A stretch of DNA of 64,000 nt from Microbacterium excoecariae (GTDB lineage: Bacteria > Actinomycetota > Actinomycetes > Actinomycetales > Microbacteriaceae), in NCBI RefSeq assembly GCF_011326725.1, contig NZ_JAANCO010000001.1, positions 682,001 through 746,000 of the forward strand, in the 5' to 3' direction. A program made the position numbers and the translations under genes. Shown here piece by piece: positions 30,523-40,106 of this stretch. Below the pieces are notes generated by a model, which saw only the letters and a program-made list of their open reading frames with translations, searched no databases and had not been told where the DNA came from. The stretch's first letter is position 1, and every line of letters begins with the position of its first letter.

Positions 30523-33500
30523 GTGTCGAATCTTGCCGTTCTCAGCCTGAAGAACCGCGCCCTCATCGCGCTGATCACGATCTGCGCCGCCATCTTTGGT
30601 GGCGTCTCCCTCACGAGCCTCAAGCAGGAGCTGATCCCCGCGGTCGAGCTCCCGGCGCTCGTCGTGACCGCCGCGTACCCGGGCGCCTCGCCGGACGTCG
30701 TCGAGGCCGACGTCGCCACGCCGATCGAGGAGGCGATCCAGGCGGTGCCCGGGCTCGACTCGACGAGCGCGACGAGCTCGACGAACATGGCGGTCGTCCA
30801 GGCGATGTTCGACTACGGCACCGACATGGCGACCGCCGAGCAGAAGATGCAGCAGGCCATCAGCCGCATCTCGGGACAGCTGCCGGCCGACGTGGATCCG
30901 CAGGTCGTGGCGATCTCGCTCGACGAGCTCCCCGTCATCCAGGTGGCCGTGTCGGGCTTCGACGACCAGGCGACCGTCGAGGATCAGCTCGACGCGATCG
31001 CGATCCCCGCGATCGAGGACGTGGACGGCGTGAGCTCGGCGTCGGTCGTTGGCGCGACGGGCGAGCGCGTGACGATCACCCCGGACGCCGAGGCGCTGCA
31101 GGCCGCGGGACTCACGCGGCAGGCGATCACGGACGCTCTGGAACAGAACGGCACGCTCTTCCCCGGCGGCGAGATTACCGAGAACGGCGAGACGCTCACG
31201 GTCCAGACCGGCGTGAAGCTGACCTCGCTCGACGACCTGCGCGCCCTGCCGCTCATCTCGAGCGCGGAGCCGCAGGTGGATCCGCTCACGGGCGCCGTCA
31301 CGGCCCCGGAGGCCTACACGCTCGACGACGTCGCGTCGGTCGAGCGCGAGGACGACCCCGTGTCCTCGATCTCGCGGGTGGACGGCGAGGACGCCATCAC
31401 GATCTCCGTGACGAAGCTGCCGGACGGCAACACCGTCGAGGTGTCGGACGGCGTGCTCGCGGCGCTCGACGAGCTCGGCGACCAGATTCCGGGCGCGGAG
31501 TTCACGGTCGTCTTCGACCAGGCGCCGTTCATCACGCAGTCGATCGAGACGCTCGCCGTCGAGGGCGTGCTCGGGCTCGTCTTCGCGGTCCTCGTGATCC
31601 TCGTCTTCCTCCTGTCGATCCGCTCGACGCTCGTGACGGCGATCTCGATCCCCACGAGCGTGTTGATCGCGTTCGTCGGGATGCAGGCCTTCGGGTACTC
31701 GCTCAACATGCTGACCCTCGGCGCGCTGACGATCTCGATCGGCCGCGTCGTCGACGACTCGATCGTCGTGATCGAAAACATCAAGCGACATTACGTCGAG
31801 GGCGCGGATAAGGGAGACGCGATCCGGCTCGCCGTGCGCGAGGTCGCGGGCGCGATCACGGCGTCGACGGTCACCACGGTCGCCGTCTTCCTCCCGATCG
31901 CGTTCGTCGGCGACATGGTCGGAGAACTCTTCCGCCCGTTCGCCATGACGGTCACGATCGCCATGCTCGCATCGCTGCTCGTCGCGCTGACGATCGTCCC
32001 GGTGCTCGCGTACTGGTTCATGCGGCCGGGGAAGCCGCTGCTCGACGACAACGGCGAGCGCATCGACCCGGAGCACCCGGACGCGCCCCCGTCGCGCCTG
32101 CAGAAGGCCTACGCGCCGATCCTGTCGTGGACGATGAAGCACTCGTGGGTCACGCTCGGGCTCGCCGTCGTCGTCATGGTGGCGACGGTCGCGATGGCGC
32201 CGCTCATGAAGATCAACTTCCTCGGCGACTCGGGCCAGAACTCGTTCACGATCACGCAGGACGTCGGCGACACGGCGAGCCTCGAGACCCAGGACGAGGC
32301 GGCGCGCCAGGTCGAGGACGCGATCGCGGGCATCGACGGCATCGAGAGCGTGCAGGTGACGATCGGATCCAGCGGCAACTCGCTCATGGCGATGTCCGCG
32401 GGCGGCGCGGGTATCACCTATTCGGTCATGACGAACGAGGACGCCGACCAGGCGGCCGTGCAGGCCGACGTCGAGGAGGTCCTCGACGGGCTGGACGGCG
32501 CGGGCGAGCTCTCCGTGCAGGCGGCCGAGTCGATGGGCACGTCGAGCGACATCACGGTGCAGGTCGAGGCCGCGAACGACGACGACCTGCGCGCGGCGAC
32601 CGACGCGCTCGTCGCGGAGCTGGACGGGCGCGACGGCCTCGGGGCCATCTCGAACAACCTGTCGGCGTCGATGCCGTACCTCGCCGTCGAGGTGGACCGC
32701 GAGGCCGCTGCGGAGCGGGGGCTCACGGAGGCCGCGGTCGGCGCGATCGTGAACGGCGCCATGCAGTCACAGGAGGCCGGATCCGTCGAGATCGACAACG
32801 CCTCCCTCACGATCTACGTCTCGCGCGAGGATCCGCCCGCCACGGCGCGGGAGCTCCGCGAGCTCGAGATCCCGACCGCGACCGGCGTCGTCGAGCTGCA
32901 GGACATCGCGACGGTCGAGGAGGCGACGAGCCCGTCGTCCATCACGACGGTCGGCGGCCTGCGCACCGCCACGATCACGATCCCGCCGGCCAGCGACGAC
33001 CTCAGCGCCGCGACGGTCTCGGTGCAGGCGGCGCTCGATGCGGTCGAGCTGCCGGACGGCGCCACGGCGTCGATCGGGGGCGTGGCGGAGGACCAGGCGG
33101 ACGCGTTCGCGCAGCTCGGGCTCGCGATGCTCGCCGCGATCCTCATCATCTACATCGTGATGGTCGCGACGTTCAAGTCGCTCCGGCAGCCGCTGCTGCT
33201 GCTCGTGTCGGTGCCGTTCGCGGCGACGGGCGCGATCCTCCTCCAGGTGATCACGGGCGTCCCGCTGGGCGTCGCGAGCCTCATCGGCGTGCTGATGCTC
33301 ATCGGCATCGTCGTGACGAACGCGATCGTGCTCGTCGACCTCGTGAACCAGTACCGGTCGCATCACGGCCTCTCGGCGCGCGACGCGACGCTGGCGGGAT
33401 CCTCGATGCGTCTGCGCCCGATCCTCATGACGGCGCTCGCGACGATCTTCGCGCTGACGCCCATGGCGCTCGGGATCACGGGCCACTCGGGCTTCATCTC

Positions 33501-33711
33501 GCAGCCCCTCGCGATCGTCGTGATCGGCGGCCTCGTGTCGTCGACCTTCCTGACGCTCATCGTGCTCCCGACGCTCTACAACCTCGTCGAGGGCGCGAAG
33601 GAGCGGCGGGCCGCCCGCCGCGCGCCGCGGGACGCGGAGTCGGCCGGCGCTGCCGCCGCGACGATCGACGCCCCGGTCTACCGCTCGCGGCGCGCGCACC
33701 GGGAGGACTGA
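30523..33711 (+). CDS. AcrB/HAE1-type RND exporter
   Basis: A 1062-residue RND pump. Order: helix 1 (NLAVLSLKNRALIALITICAAIFGG, read in two parts), first periplasm-type loop with PGASPDVVEADVATPIEE, helices 2-6 (VEGVLGLVFAVLVILVFLLS, then GRVVDDSIVVIENIKRH with the paired Asp of the proton relay), second loop, and helices 8-12 ending VVIGGLVSSTFLTLIVLPTLYN. Actinobacterial HAE1 proteins lack an outer membrane partner; no membrane-fusion protein gene is adjacent. The substrate is unknown; lipophilic drugs or lipids are typical. GTG 30523 (VSNLAVLSLK) with GGGGA upstream is preferred. A strong terminator follows. Confidence 0.9.
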   Translation: MSNLAVLSLKNRALIALITICAAIFGGVSLTSLKQELIPAVELPALVVTAAYPGASPDVVEADVATPIEEAIQAVPGLDSTSATSSTNMAVVQAMFDYGTDMATAEQKMQQAISRISGQLPADVDPQVVAISLDELPVIQVAVSGFDDQATVEDQLDAIAIPAIEDVDGVSSASVVGATGERVTITPDAEALQAAGLTRQAITDALEQNGTLFPGGEITENGETLTVQTGVKLTSLDDLRALPLISSAEPQVDPLTGAVTAPEAYTLDDVASVEREDDPVSSISRVDGEDAITISVTKLPDGNTVEVSDGVLAALDELGDQIPGAEFTVVFDQAPFITQSIETLAVEGVLGLVFAVLVILVFLLSIRSTLVTAISIPTSVLIAFVGMQAFGYSLNMLTLGALTISIGRVVDDSIVVIENIKRHYVEGADKGDAIRLAVREVAGAITASTVTTVAVFLPIAFVGDMVGELFRPFAMTVTIAMLASLLVALTIVPVLAYWFMRPGKPLLDDNGERIDPEHPDAPPSRLQKAYAPILSWTMKHSWVTLGLAVVVMVATVAMAPLMKINFLGDSGQNSFTITQDVGDTASLETQDEAARQVEDAIAGIDGIESVQVTIGSSGNSLMAMSAGGAGITYSVMTNEDADQAAVQADVEEVLDGLDGAGELSVQAAESMGTSSDITVQVEAANDDDLRAATDALVAELDGRDGLGAISNNLSASMPYLAVEVDREAAAERGLTEAAVGAIVNGAMQSQEAGSVEIDNASLTIYVSREDPPATARELRELEIPTATGVVELQDIATVEEATSPSSITTVGGLRTATITIPPASDDLSAATVSVQAALDAVELPDGATASIGGVAEDQADAFAQLGLAMLAAILIIYIVMVATFKSLRQPLLLLVSVPFAATGAILLQVITGVPLGVASLIGVLMLIGIVVTNAIVLVDLVNQYRSHHGLSARDATLAGSSMRLRPILMTALATIFALTPMALGITGHSGFISQPLAIVVIGGLVSSTFLTLIVLPTLYNLVEGAKERRAARRAPRDAESAGAAAATIDAPVYRSRRAHRED

Positions 33712-33725
33712 GCGCCGCCCAGCGC

Positions 33726-33760
33726 GGCCCCGGTCCCCTTCCGCGAAGGGGGCCGGGGCC
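33726..33760 (+). terminator. Terminator of the RND gene
   Basis: A 16-bp stem with one G-T pair (33726-33741 with 33745-33760) and a 3-base loop, 15 bases after the stop. Confidence 0.8.
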
Positions 33761-33820
33761 GTCTGGCGTCCGCGGGGCCTGTACCCGGCCCACGGTCGGG
33801 CGCTTCCCAGGTGCGCGCGA

Positions 33821-33920
33821 TACTCTGTCCTGTCGGCTCTGGGATGCCGCGTCGTATGCGCGGGTGTGTGTTGTGTCCTAAATGGCCGCAATGACACCTA
33901 TGGAAGGTGCGTACTTTCGC
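33821..33920 (+). promoter_or_regulatory. Promoter and ~90-base leader of the DEAD-box helicase gene
   Basis: -10 TACTCT at 33821-33826, then a leader of about 90 bases to ATG 33921. A small hairpin (TGCG near 33908 with CGCA overlapping the start codon) could hide the start. Long leaders are common for cold-induced RNA helicases; regulation by temperature is inferred only. Confidence 0.45.
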
Positions 33921-35969
33921 ATGCCCAAGAACAAGAAGCCCGCGGGCGGACGCCCCGCGCAGAACTTCGACCCCCGCTACGCCAAGAAGTCCGGCGGCCC
34001 GTTCCGCGGGAACGACCACCGCGACGGCGGCCCCGGCCGCAAGCCCCGCTGGTCGCGCGACGACCGTGACGCCCGCTCGGGCGAGGGTCGCGGATCCGGC
34101 GAGCGCCGCTTCGACCGCGACGAGCGCCCGCGTCGTTTCGAGGACCGCGGCGACCGCGGCCCGCGCCGCGACGACCGCCGTTCGGAGAACCGCGGATCCG
34201 GCGAGCGCCGCTTTGATCGGGACGACCGTCCGCGTCGTTTCGAGGACCGCGGCGACCGTGGCCCGCGTCGCGATGACCGTCGTTTCGAGGACCGGGGTCG
34301 CCGGTTCGATCGGGACGACCGTCCGCGTCGGTTCGAGGACCGCGGGGACCGTGGCCCGCGCCGCGACGACCGGGACGACCGTCCGCGTCGCTTCGAGGAC
34401 CGGGGTGACCGCGGCCCGCGTCGCGACGACCGTCGTTTCGAGGACCGGGGTCGCCGGTTCGATCGGGACGACCGTCCGCGTCGGTTCGAGGACCGCGGGG
34501 ACCGTGGCCCGCGCCGCGACGACCGGGACGACCGTCCGCGTCGGTTCGAGGACCGGGGTGACCGCGGCCCGCGTCGCGACGACCGTCGTTTCGAGGACCG
34601 GGGTCGCCGGTTCGACCGCGACGACCGCCCGCGCCGCTCCGACGACCGCGGCCCGCGCCGCGAGAACGCTGGCGAGCGCGCCTGGCAGGACCGCCGCGAG
34701 GAGCAGCGCCCGCAGCGCTCGGCGCAGCAGGAGCAGCACATCGACGTCGTGCACGAGCGCCTGACGGCCGAGGCCGTCGCGGCCGAGGTCACGGAGGGCC
34801 AGTCGTTCGGCGACCTGGGCCTCGGCGACAACATCGTGCGCGCGCTCGCCGAGCTCGGCGCCCCGTCGCCGTTCCCGATCCAGGCCGCCACGATCGCCCC
34901 GATCATCGCGGGCAAGGACGTCCTGGCCCGCGGCCGTACCGGCTCGGGCAAGACGATCGCCTTCGGCGCCCCGCTCGTCGAGTCGATCCTCCGCGGCCGC
35001 GTGGGCAAGACCCGCGCGTACGGTCGCGCGCCCCAGGCGCTCATCCTCGCCCCGACGCGCGAGCTCGCGCTGCAGATCGACCGGACCATCCAGCCGATCG
35101 CGCGCAGCGTGGGCCTGTTCACGACCCAGGTCTACGGCGGCGTGCCGCAGGCGAAGCAGGTGGGCGCGCTGAAGAAGGGCGTCGACATTGTCATCGGGAC
35201 CCCGGGGCGCATCGAGGACCTGCAGAACCAGGGCAAGCTCGACCTCAGCGAGGTGCGCATCGCCGTCCTCGACGAGGCCGACCACATGTGCGAGCTCGGC
35301 TTCCTCGAGCCCGTGCAGCGGATCCTGCGCCTCACGCAGGCCGAAGGCCAGAAGCTCCTGTTCAGCGCGACGCTGGACCGCGAGGTCTCGGCGCTCGTCG
35401 ACGAGTTCCTCAAGGACCCGCAGGTCTACGAGGTCGCGGGCGAGGACCAGGATTCGGGCACGATCGACCACCAGGTGCTCGTCGTCGACCAGCGCCGCAA
35501 GCGCGATGTCATCGAGCAGCTCGTCGACCGCGACGGCCGCACGATCGTCTTCACGCGCACCCGCGCCTTCGCCGACCAGCTCGTCGAGCAGCTCGAGGAC
35601 TCGGACATCCGGGCCATCGCGCTGCACGGCGACCTGAACCAGGCTAAGCGCACGCGCAATATCGAGCGCTTCTCGCAGGGGCGGATCCGCGTGCTCGTCG
35701 CGACGGACGTCGCCGCGCGCGGCATCCACGTCGACGACGTCGACCTCGTCGTGCAGGCCGACGCGCCGGACGAGTACAAGACGTACCTGCACCGCTCGGG
35801 CCGCACGGGCCGCGCGGGCCGCGAGGGCCGCGTCGTGACGCTCATCCCGCGCAACCGCCGCCGCCGGATGAACGAGCTGCTGGACCGCGCCGAGATCGAG
35901 GCGCCGTTCCGCGACGCCGAGCCCGGCGACGCCGTGATCGACGAGATCGCGGGCGCTCAGCTCGTCTGA
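33921..35969 (+). CDS. DEAD-box RNA helicase with long Arg/Asp/Gly repeat arm
   Basis: A 682-residue ATP-dependent RNA helicase. The first ~275 residues are low-complexity: repeated DDRPRRFEDRGDRGPRRD blocks, alternately acidic and basic and very Arg-rich, likely disordered and RNA-binding. The helicase core follows: Q motif (FPIQAATIAPII), Walker A GRTGSGKT (~residue 340), PTRELALQ, GTPGR, DEAD (~452), SAT, then domain 2 with VFTRTRAFADQLV, LHGDLNQAKR, VLVATDVAARGIHV and HRSGRTGRAGREG. ATG 33921 (MPKNKKPAGG) is preferred to 33882 from family usage. Arms like this can drive condensates. In DNA the arm contains a 153-bp tandem duplication, so length probably varies between strains. Confidence 0.92.
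   Translation: MPKNKKPAGGRPAQNFDPRYAKKSGGPFRGNDHRDGGPGRKPRWSRDDRDARSGEGRGSGERRFDRDERPRRFEDRGDRGPRRDDRRSENRGSGERRFDRDDRPRRFEDRGDRGPRRDDRRFEDRGRRFDRDDRPRRFEDRGDRGPRRDDRDDRPRRFEDRGDRGPRRDDRRFEDRGRRFDRDDRPRRFEDRGDRGPRRDDRDDRPRRFEDRGDRGPRRDDRRFEDRGRRFDRDDRPRRSDDRGPRRENAGERAWQDRREEQRPQRSAQQEQHIDVVHERLTAEAVAAEVTEGQSFGDLGLGDNIVRALAELGAPSPFPIQAATIAPIIAGKDVLARGRTGSGKTIAFGAPLVESILRGRVGKTRAYGRAPQALILAPTRELALQIDRTIQPIARSVGLFTTQVYGGVPQAKQVGALKKGVDIVIGTPGRIEDLQNQGKLDLSEVRIAVLDEADHMCELGFLEPVQRILRLTQAEGQKLLFSATLDREVSALVDEFLKDPQVYEVAGEDQDSGTIDHQVLVVDQRRKRDVIEQLVDRDGRTIVFTRTRAFADQLVEQLEDSDIRAIALHGDLNQAKRTRNIERFSQGRIRVLVATDVAARGIHVDDVDLVVQADAPDEYKTYLHRSGRTGRAGREGRVVTLIPRNRRRRMNELLDRAEIEAPFRDAEPGDAVIDEIAGAQLV
34261..34612 (+). 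repeat. 153-bp in-frame tandem duplication inside the helicase arm
   Basis: 34261-34413 and 34414-34566 are near-identical (two differences noticed), with a partial third copy to about 34612. The 51-codon unit preserves the reading frame. It sits among more diverged copies of the same RD/G module. Confidence 0.85.
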
Positions 35970-35980
35970 GCGACGCGAGC

Positions 35981-36015
35981 ACGAGGGGCCGCCGGGTGAT
36001 CCGGCGGCCCTTCGT
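35981..36015 (+). terminator. Terminator of the helicase gene
   Basis: A 15-bp stem with one G-T pair (35981-35995 with 36001-36015), loop GTGAT. Confidence 0.75.
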
Positions 36016-36057
36016 CGTCTGCGCAAGAATGGGCGGGAGGAACCGAGGAGGATTTCC

Positions 36058-36984
36058 ATGTCACACGCCCCCGTCGACCCCACGGGTCAGCAGGTCCGGC
36101 TCGCGCGCGGCGAGGTCACCGCGCACATCGCCCAGGTCGGGGCCGCGCTGCGCGGGCTCACCGTGCGCGGCACCGGAATCGTCGCGCCGTACCCCGAGGG
36201 GCACATCCCCCCGATGTCCTCCGGCACCACGCTCGTGCCGTGGCCGAACCGGATCCGCGACGGCCGGTGGTCGATGACCGACCCGCACGGGCGGGAGTAC
36301 GACGAGCAGGTTCCCGTGTCCGAGCCCGCGCGCGGGACGGCCCTCCACGGGCTCCTGCGCCACACCCCGTACGTCGTCGCCGAGGACGGCGAGAGCGCGA
36401 CGCTGACGGCCGCCGTCGTCCCGCAGGACGGCTATCCGTTCGCCGTCGAGACGGTCGTGCGATACGCGCTGACCGACGACGGGATCCGCGTCACCTACGC
36501 GCTGACGAACGTCGGCGCGGACGCGGCTCCCGTGGCGGTCGGCACGCACCCGTTCTTCCAGATCGAGGGCGTGCCCGGCGCCGACCTCACTCTCACGCTG
36601 CCGGCGGAAACGTGGTTCGACGTGGACGAGCGCCTGCTGCCCCTCGAGGAGCGCGCGATCACGACGAAGAAGGACCTGCGCGGCGGCGCTCGGCTCGGCG
36701 ACGTCGATCTCGACCGCGCGTACGGATCCCTCGCGCGCGACGAGCACGGGCTCGCCGGCACGACGCTGCGGGCCCCGGACGGGCGGACCGTGACGATCTG
36801 GCAGGACGAGGCGTTCGGGTACGTGCAGCTGTTCACGACGGACGCCTACCCGGGCCAGGACCGCACGGTCGCCGTCGAGCCGATGACGGCGCCGCCGGAC
36901 GCGTTCAACAGCGGCGAGGGCGTGCGCTGGCTCGAGCCGGGCGAACGGTGGGAGCTGTCCTGGGGCGTGGCGTATTCGGGGTGA
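36058..36984 (+). CDS. Aldose 1-epimerase family protein (galactose mutarotase-like)
   Basis: A 308-residue beta-sandwich epimerase of the hexose mutarotase superfamily, which interconverts alpha and beta anomers of sugars such as galactose or glucose. Visible marks are TTLVPWPNRIRDGRW with the conserved Asn-Arg, ALHGLLRHTPY (His near the active site), AVGTHPFFQI (second catalytic His) and VAVEPMTAPPDAFNSGEG (catalytic Glu). These fit the YeaD/aldose-1-epimerase-like group. ATG 36058 follows GGAGGAT. It stands between the helicase and the VanY gene and shows no obvious functional link to either. Confidence 0.9.
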   Translation: MSHAPVDPTGQQVRLARGEVTAHIAQVGAALRGLTVRGTGIVAPYPEGHIPPMSSGTTLVPWPNRIRDGRWSMTDPHGREYDEQVPVSEPARGTALHGLLRHTPYVVAEDGESATLTAAVVPQDGYPFAVETVVRYALTDDGIRVTYALTNVGADAAPVAVGTHPFFQIEGVPGADLTLTLPAETWFDVDERLLPLEERAITTKKDLRGGARLGDVDLDRAYGSLARDEHGLAGTTLRAPDGRTVTIWQDEAFGYVQLFTTDAYPGQDRTVAVEPMTAPPDAFNSGEGVRWLEPGERWELSWGVAYSG

Positions 36985-37012
36985 GGGCTCCCGCGCGGGC
37001 GACAATGGATCC

Positions 37013-37981
37013 ATGACCCCGCCCCTCCCGCCGTCGCGTGACGCGGCGCGTCGCGAGCGCGTGACGCGGCGCCGCCGTCGCACGGTGGCGACGGCCGCGG
37101 CCTGCCTCTCCGCGGCGGCCATGCTGCTCGCGGGGGTTGGCATCTTCGCGGGAGCCGGCGAGGATCCGTCCTACGCCGCGGAGGCGCCGACCGCGGAGGC
37201 ATCCTCCACGCCGAGCGCGTCGCCCCGCCCGACCTCCGCGGCGACGACCGAGCCGGCCGCGCCCGCGTTTTGCACGGACGACGTCACCGAGGCCGCGAAC
37301 GCCGGCGTCGCCGACGCGCTGGCGGAGGCGGCGGGCGGCGCGGAGGCACTCCGCGAGGCGCTCGTCGACGGCGACGCGAGCGACTGCGTCGACCTGGCCG
37401 ATCCCACCGCTCAGTGGGCGCTCGTGAATAAGCGGCAGAGCGTGGATCCGATCGACTACGCGCCGAGCGTCGTCGTGCCCGCCACCTACAGCCCCGTGGG
37501 CGGCCAGCTCGTTCCGGACGCCGCCGGGGCGCTCGACGCCCTCGCGCAGGGCGCCCGCGACGCGGGCGCGGGCGAGATCGCCCTCTCGAGCGGGTATCGC
37601 TCGTACGACGACCAGGCCACGGCGTACCAGTCGCAGGTCGACGCCCTCGGGGCGGAGGAGGCCGACCTGACCTCCGCGCGACCGGGGTACAGCGAGCATC
37701 AGCTGGGGCTCGCCGCCGACGTCGTCGCCTGCGACGCCGCCGGGTGCGGCACGATCTACGACTTCGGCGGCACCGCTCAGGGCGCCTGGGTCCAGGAGAA
37801 CGCGTGGCGCTACGGGTGGATCACCCGCTATGTCGGCGAGGGCACCTCGGAGACCGGGTACGAGCCCGAGCCCTGGCACCTCCGTTACGTCGGTACCGCC
37901 CTCGCGGAGGCCTACGTCGAGGGCGGCTACGCGACGTGGGAGGACTTTCTCGGCGCCCCCGCCGCGGCCGACTACGAGTGA
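37013..37981 (+). CDS. VanY-type D,D/L,D-carboxypeptidase
   Basis: A 322-residue exported peptidase. The N terminus is basic then hydrophobic (RRRRTVATAAACLSAAAMLLAGV), a signal peptide or anchor, followed by a Pro/Ser/Thr-rich spacer. The VanY catalytic domain (residues ~150-310) contains LSSGYRSYDDQATAYQSQV, PGYSEHQLGLAADVVA (zinc His and Asp) and EPEPWHLRYVG (second zinc His). It trims the terminal D-Ala of cell-wall peptides. GACAAT six bases before ATG 37013 suggests a leaderless message; no Shine-Dalgarno is present. Its end faces the ECF gene end with only 4 bases between. Confidence 0.9.
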   Translation: MTPPLPPSRDAARRERVTRRRRRTVATAAACLSAAAMLLAGVGIFAGAGEDPSYAAEAPTAEASSTPSASPRPTSAATTEPAAPAFCTDDVTEAANAGVADALAEAAGGAEALREALVDGDASDCVDLADPTAQWALVNKRQSVDPIDYAPSVVVPATYSPVGGQLVPDAAGALDALAQGARDAGAGEIALSSGYRSYDDQATAYQSQVDALGAEEADLTSARPGYSEHQLGLAADVVACDAAGCGTIYDFGGTAQGAWVQENAWRYGWITRYVGEGTSETGYEPEPWHLRYVGTALAEAYVEGGYATWEDFLGAPAAADYE

Positions 37982-37985
37982 CGCC

Positions 37986-40106
37986 TTAAAGGACGGCCCC
38001 GACGACGAAGCACGCGGCCGTGGCCGCGAGCGCGGCGAGGACGAACGCGGTGTCGCGCCGGCGCCAGGGCGCCCGGTGTCGCTCGGTGCGCGTGGCGTGC
38101 GCGCCGAACGCGCGGGCGTCCATCGCGAGGGCCACGCGCTCGGCGTGACGGATCCCGCCCGCGAGGAGCGGAACGAGGAGCCGGGGCGCGGCGAGCGGAC
38201 CCGCGCCGCGCGTGCCGCGGACCCGGTGCGCCTGGCGGATCACGCCGAGATCGTCCCGGAACCGCGGCACGAACCGCAGCGCGGCGAGGGCCGCGTATCC
38301 GACGCGATAGGGGATCCGGGCCCCCGCCACGAGGGCCCGGACGGTGTCCGTGCCGTCCGTGGTCAGCCCCGGCACGAGCGCGAGGCCGAGGAGGGCCGCG
38401 AGGCGCAGCCCCGTCGCGATGCCGGAGGCGGGGTCGCCCCACGCGCCGAGGCCGACGGCGAGGATCCCGCCGACCGCGGGGAGCGCCACCCCGAGCCACA
38501 GCGCGAGGCGGCGCGAGGGCCGGGTGCCGGCGAGCAGGGTCGCGTAGACGAGCGCGAGGACGAGCGCCGGGGTCAGCGGATCCCGCACGAACACGAGGCC
38601 CGCCATGGCGGGCACGACCCCCGCAAACTTCGCGAGGGGGTGCAGCCGCGACAGGGGGCCGGCGAGCGGCGCGGGCGGCGGATCCGCCTCGCGCGGCACG
38701 GGGGAGACCTCGATGACGTGCGTGGCCCGTTCCGCCACGAGCCGCGGGTCGTGCGTGACGACGACGATCGTCGTGCCCGCCCGGCGCAGCTCCTCCACGA
38801 GGTCGAGGAGCGCGTCGGCGCGCGCGCCGTCCTGCCCGTACAGCGGCTCGTCGAGCACGAGCAGCCCGCCCGGCGCCATCCCGACGAGCGCGGTCGCGAC
38901 CGAGAGCCGCCGCTTCTGGCCGCCCGACAGGTGGAACGGGTGGCGGTCCGCCAGCTCCGCGAGGCCGAGGCGGCTGAGGATCCGGTCGACCTCGGCCTCG
39001 CGCTCGGCGGGCGGGAGCCCCGACCCGCGGAGCCCGACCTCCAGCTCTGCGCGCACCGTGTGGGCGACGAACTGGTGCTCGGGGTTCTGGAACACGAAGC
39101 GCACGCGGTCCCGCGCGCGTCGCGCGACCGCCCCGTCGACGAGGACGGCGCCCGAAGCCGGCGCGATCAGGCCGGCGATCGCCTGCGCCAGCGTCGTCTT
39201 GCCGGAGCCGTTGGGGCCGACGATGGCGGTGAAGGATCCGCGGGGCACCCGCGCGCTGAGGCCGCGGATCGCGTCCTGCCCGCCGCGGCGGAGCGTGACG
39301 TCGTCCACGACGACGAGGTCGCCGGCCGGCCGAGGCCCTGCGGGGCGCGCGTGCCGGGGAGGGCGGATCCCGAGCGCGGCCAGCGCGGCACCGCGCTCGG
39401 CGAGCAGGCTCGCGGGCGGGCCGTCGAGCGCGACGGACCCGTCGTGGTCGAGCACGACGAGGCGGGTCGCGAGCGGCAGGGCGACGTCGAGGTCGTGCTC
39501 GATGAGGAGGACCGCGCGCTCGCCGCCGGCCGCGGCGTCCGCGAGCGCCCGGGCGACCTCGGCCGTGCCCTCCGGGTCCAGCATCGCGGTGGGCTCGTCG
39601 GCGAGGAGGACGGCCGGATCCGTCGCGAGCGCGCACGCGATCGCCAGGCGCTGGCGCCCGCCGCCGGAGAGCGCCTGCGGGTCGTCGCCGCGGCGCTCCC
39701 ACAGACCCGCTGCGCGCAGCGCGCGCTCGGCGCGCGCCGCGATCTCATCCGCGGGGACGAGGAGGTTCTCGAGGGCGAACGCCACCTCGTCGAGGACGGT
39801 CGCGGTCACGACCTGCGCGTCCGGGTCCTGGAAGATCACGCCGACGCTCGCGGACAGTGCCGCGGGGGCGGCGCGGCGCGCGTCGACGCCGGCGACCGTC
39901 GCCTCGCCCGAGACCTCGGCGCCGTCCTCGTGCGAGAGGAGGCCCGCGATCGCGCGCGCCAGGGTGGACTTGCCGGATCCGCTCGGCCCCGCCAGGAGCA
40001 CGACCTCGCCGGCGCAGATCTCGAGCGTGACGTCGCGCAGCGCGGGGCGCGCGGATCCGTCGTGCGTCACGCCGAGCCCGCGGAGCGAGACGAGCGGATC
40101 CGTCAC
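37986..40106 (-). CDS. ECF importer: double ATPase fused to T-component (YkoD-YkoC fusion)
   Basis: A 706-residue single chain. ATPase 1 (~1-225): Walker A GPSGSGKSTLAR, IFQDPDAQVV, LSGGGRQRLAIA, LLADEPTAMLD. ATPase 2 (~245-460): GPNGSGKTTLAQ, FVFQNPEHQFVAHTV, LSGGQKRRLSVA, LLVLDEPLYGQD. The third part (~475-706) is the membrane T-component EcfT with KFAGVVPAMAGLVFVRDPLTPALVL and the coupling helix ending RVALAMDARAFGA. In Bacillus ykoC, ykoD and ykoE are separate; here D and C are joined. It starts GTG 40106 and overlaps the YkoE stop by the sequence GTGA. The cognate S-component is YkoE, so a thiamine precursor (hydroxymethylpyrimidine) is the probable cargo. Confidence 0.88.
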   Translation of the reverse strand: MTDPLVSLRGLGVTHDGSARPALRDVTLEICAGEVVLLAGPSGSGKSTLARAIAGLLSHEDGAEVSGEATVAGVDARRAAPAALSASVGVIFQDPDAQVVTATVLDEVAFALENLLVPADEIAARAERALRAAGLWERRGDDPQALSGGGRQRLAIACALATDPAVLLADEPTAMLDPEGTAEVARALADAAAGGERAVLLIEHDLDVALPLATRLVVLDHDGSVALDGPPASLLAERGAALAALGIRPPRHARPAGPRPAGDLVVVDDVTLRRGGQDAIRGLSARVPRGSFTAIVGPNGSGKTTLAQAIAGLIAPASGAVLVDGAVARRARDRVRFVFQNPEHQFVAHTVRAELEVGLRGSGLPPAEREAEVDRILSRLGLAELADRHPFHLSGGQKRRLSVATALVGMAPGGLLVLDEPLYGQDGARADALLDLVEELRRAGTTIVVVTHDPRLVAERATHVIEVSPVPREADPPPAPLAGPLSRLHPLAKFAGVVPAMAGLVFVRDPLTPALVLALVYATLLAGTRPSRRLALWLGVALPAVGGILAVGLGAWGDPASGIATGLRLAALLGLALVPGLTTDGTDTVRALVAGARIPYRVGYAALAALRFVPRFRDDLGVIRQAHRVRGTRGAGPLAAPRLLVPLLAGGIRHAERVALAMDARAFGAHATRTERHRAPWRRRDTAFVLAALAATAACFVVGAVL

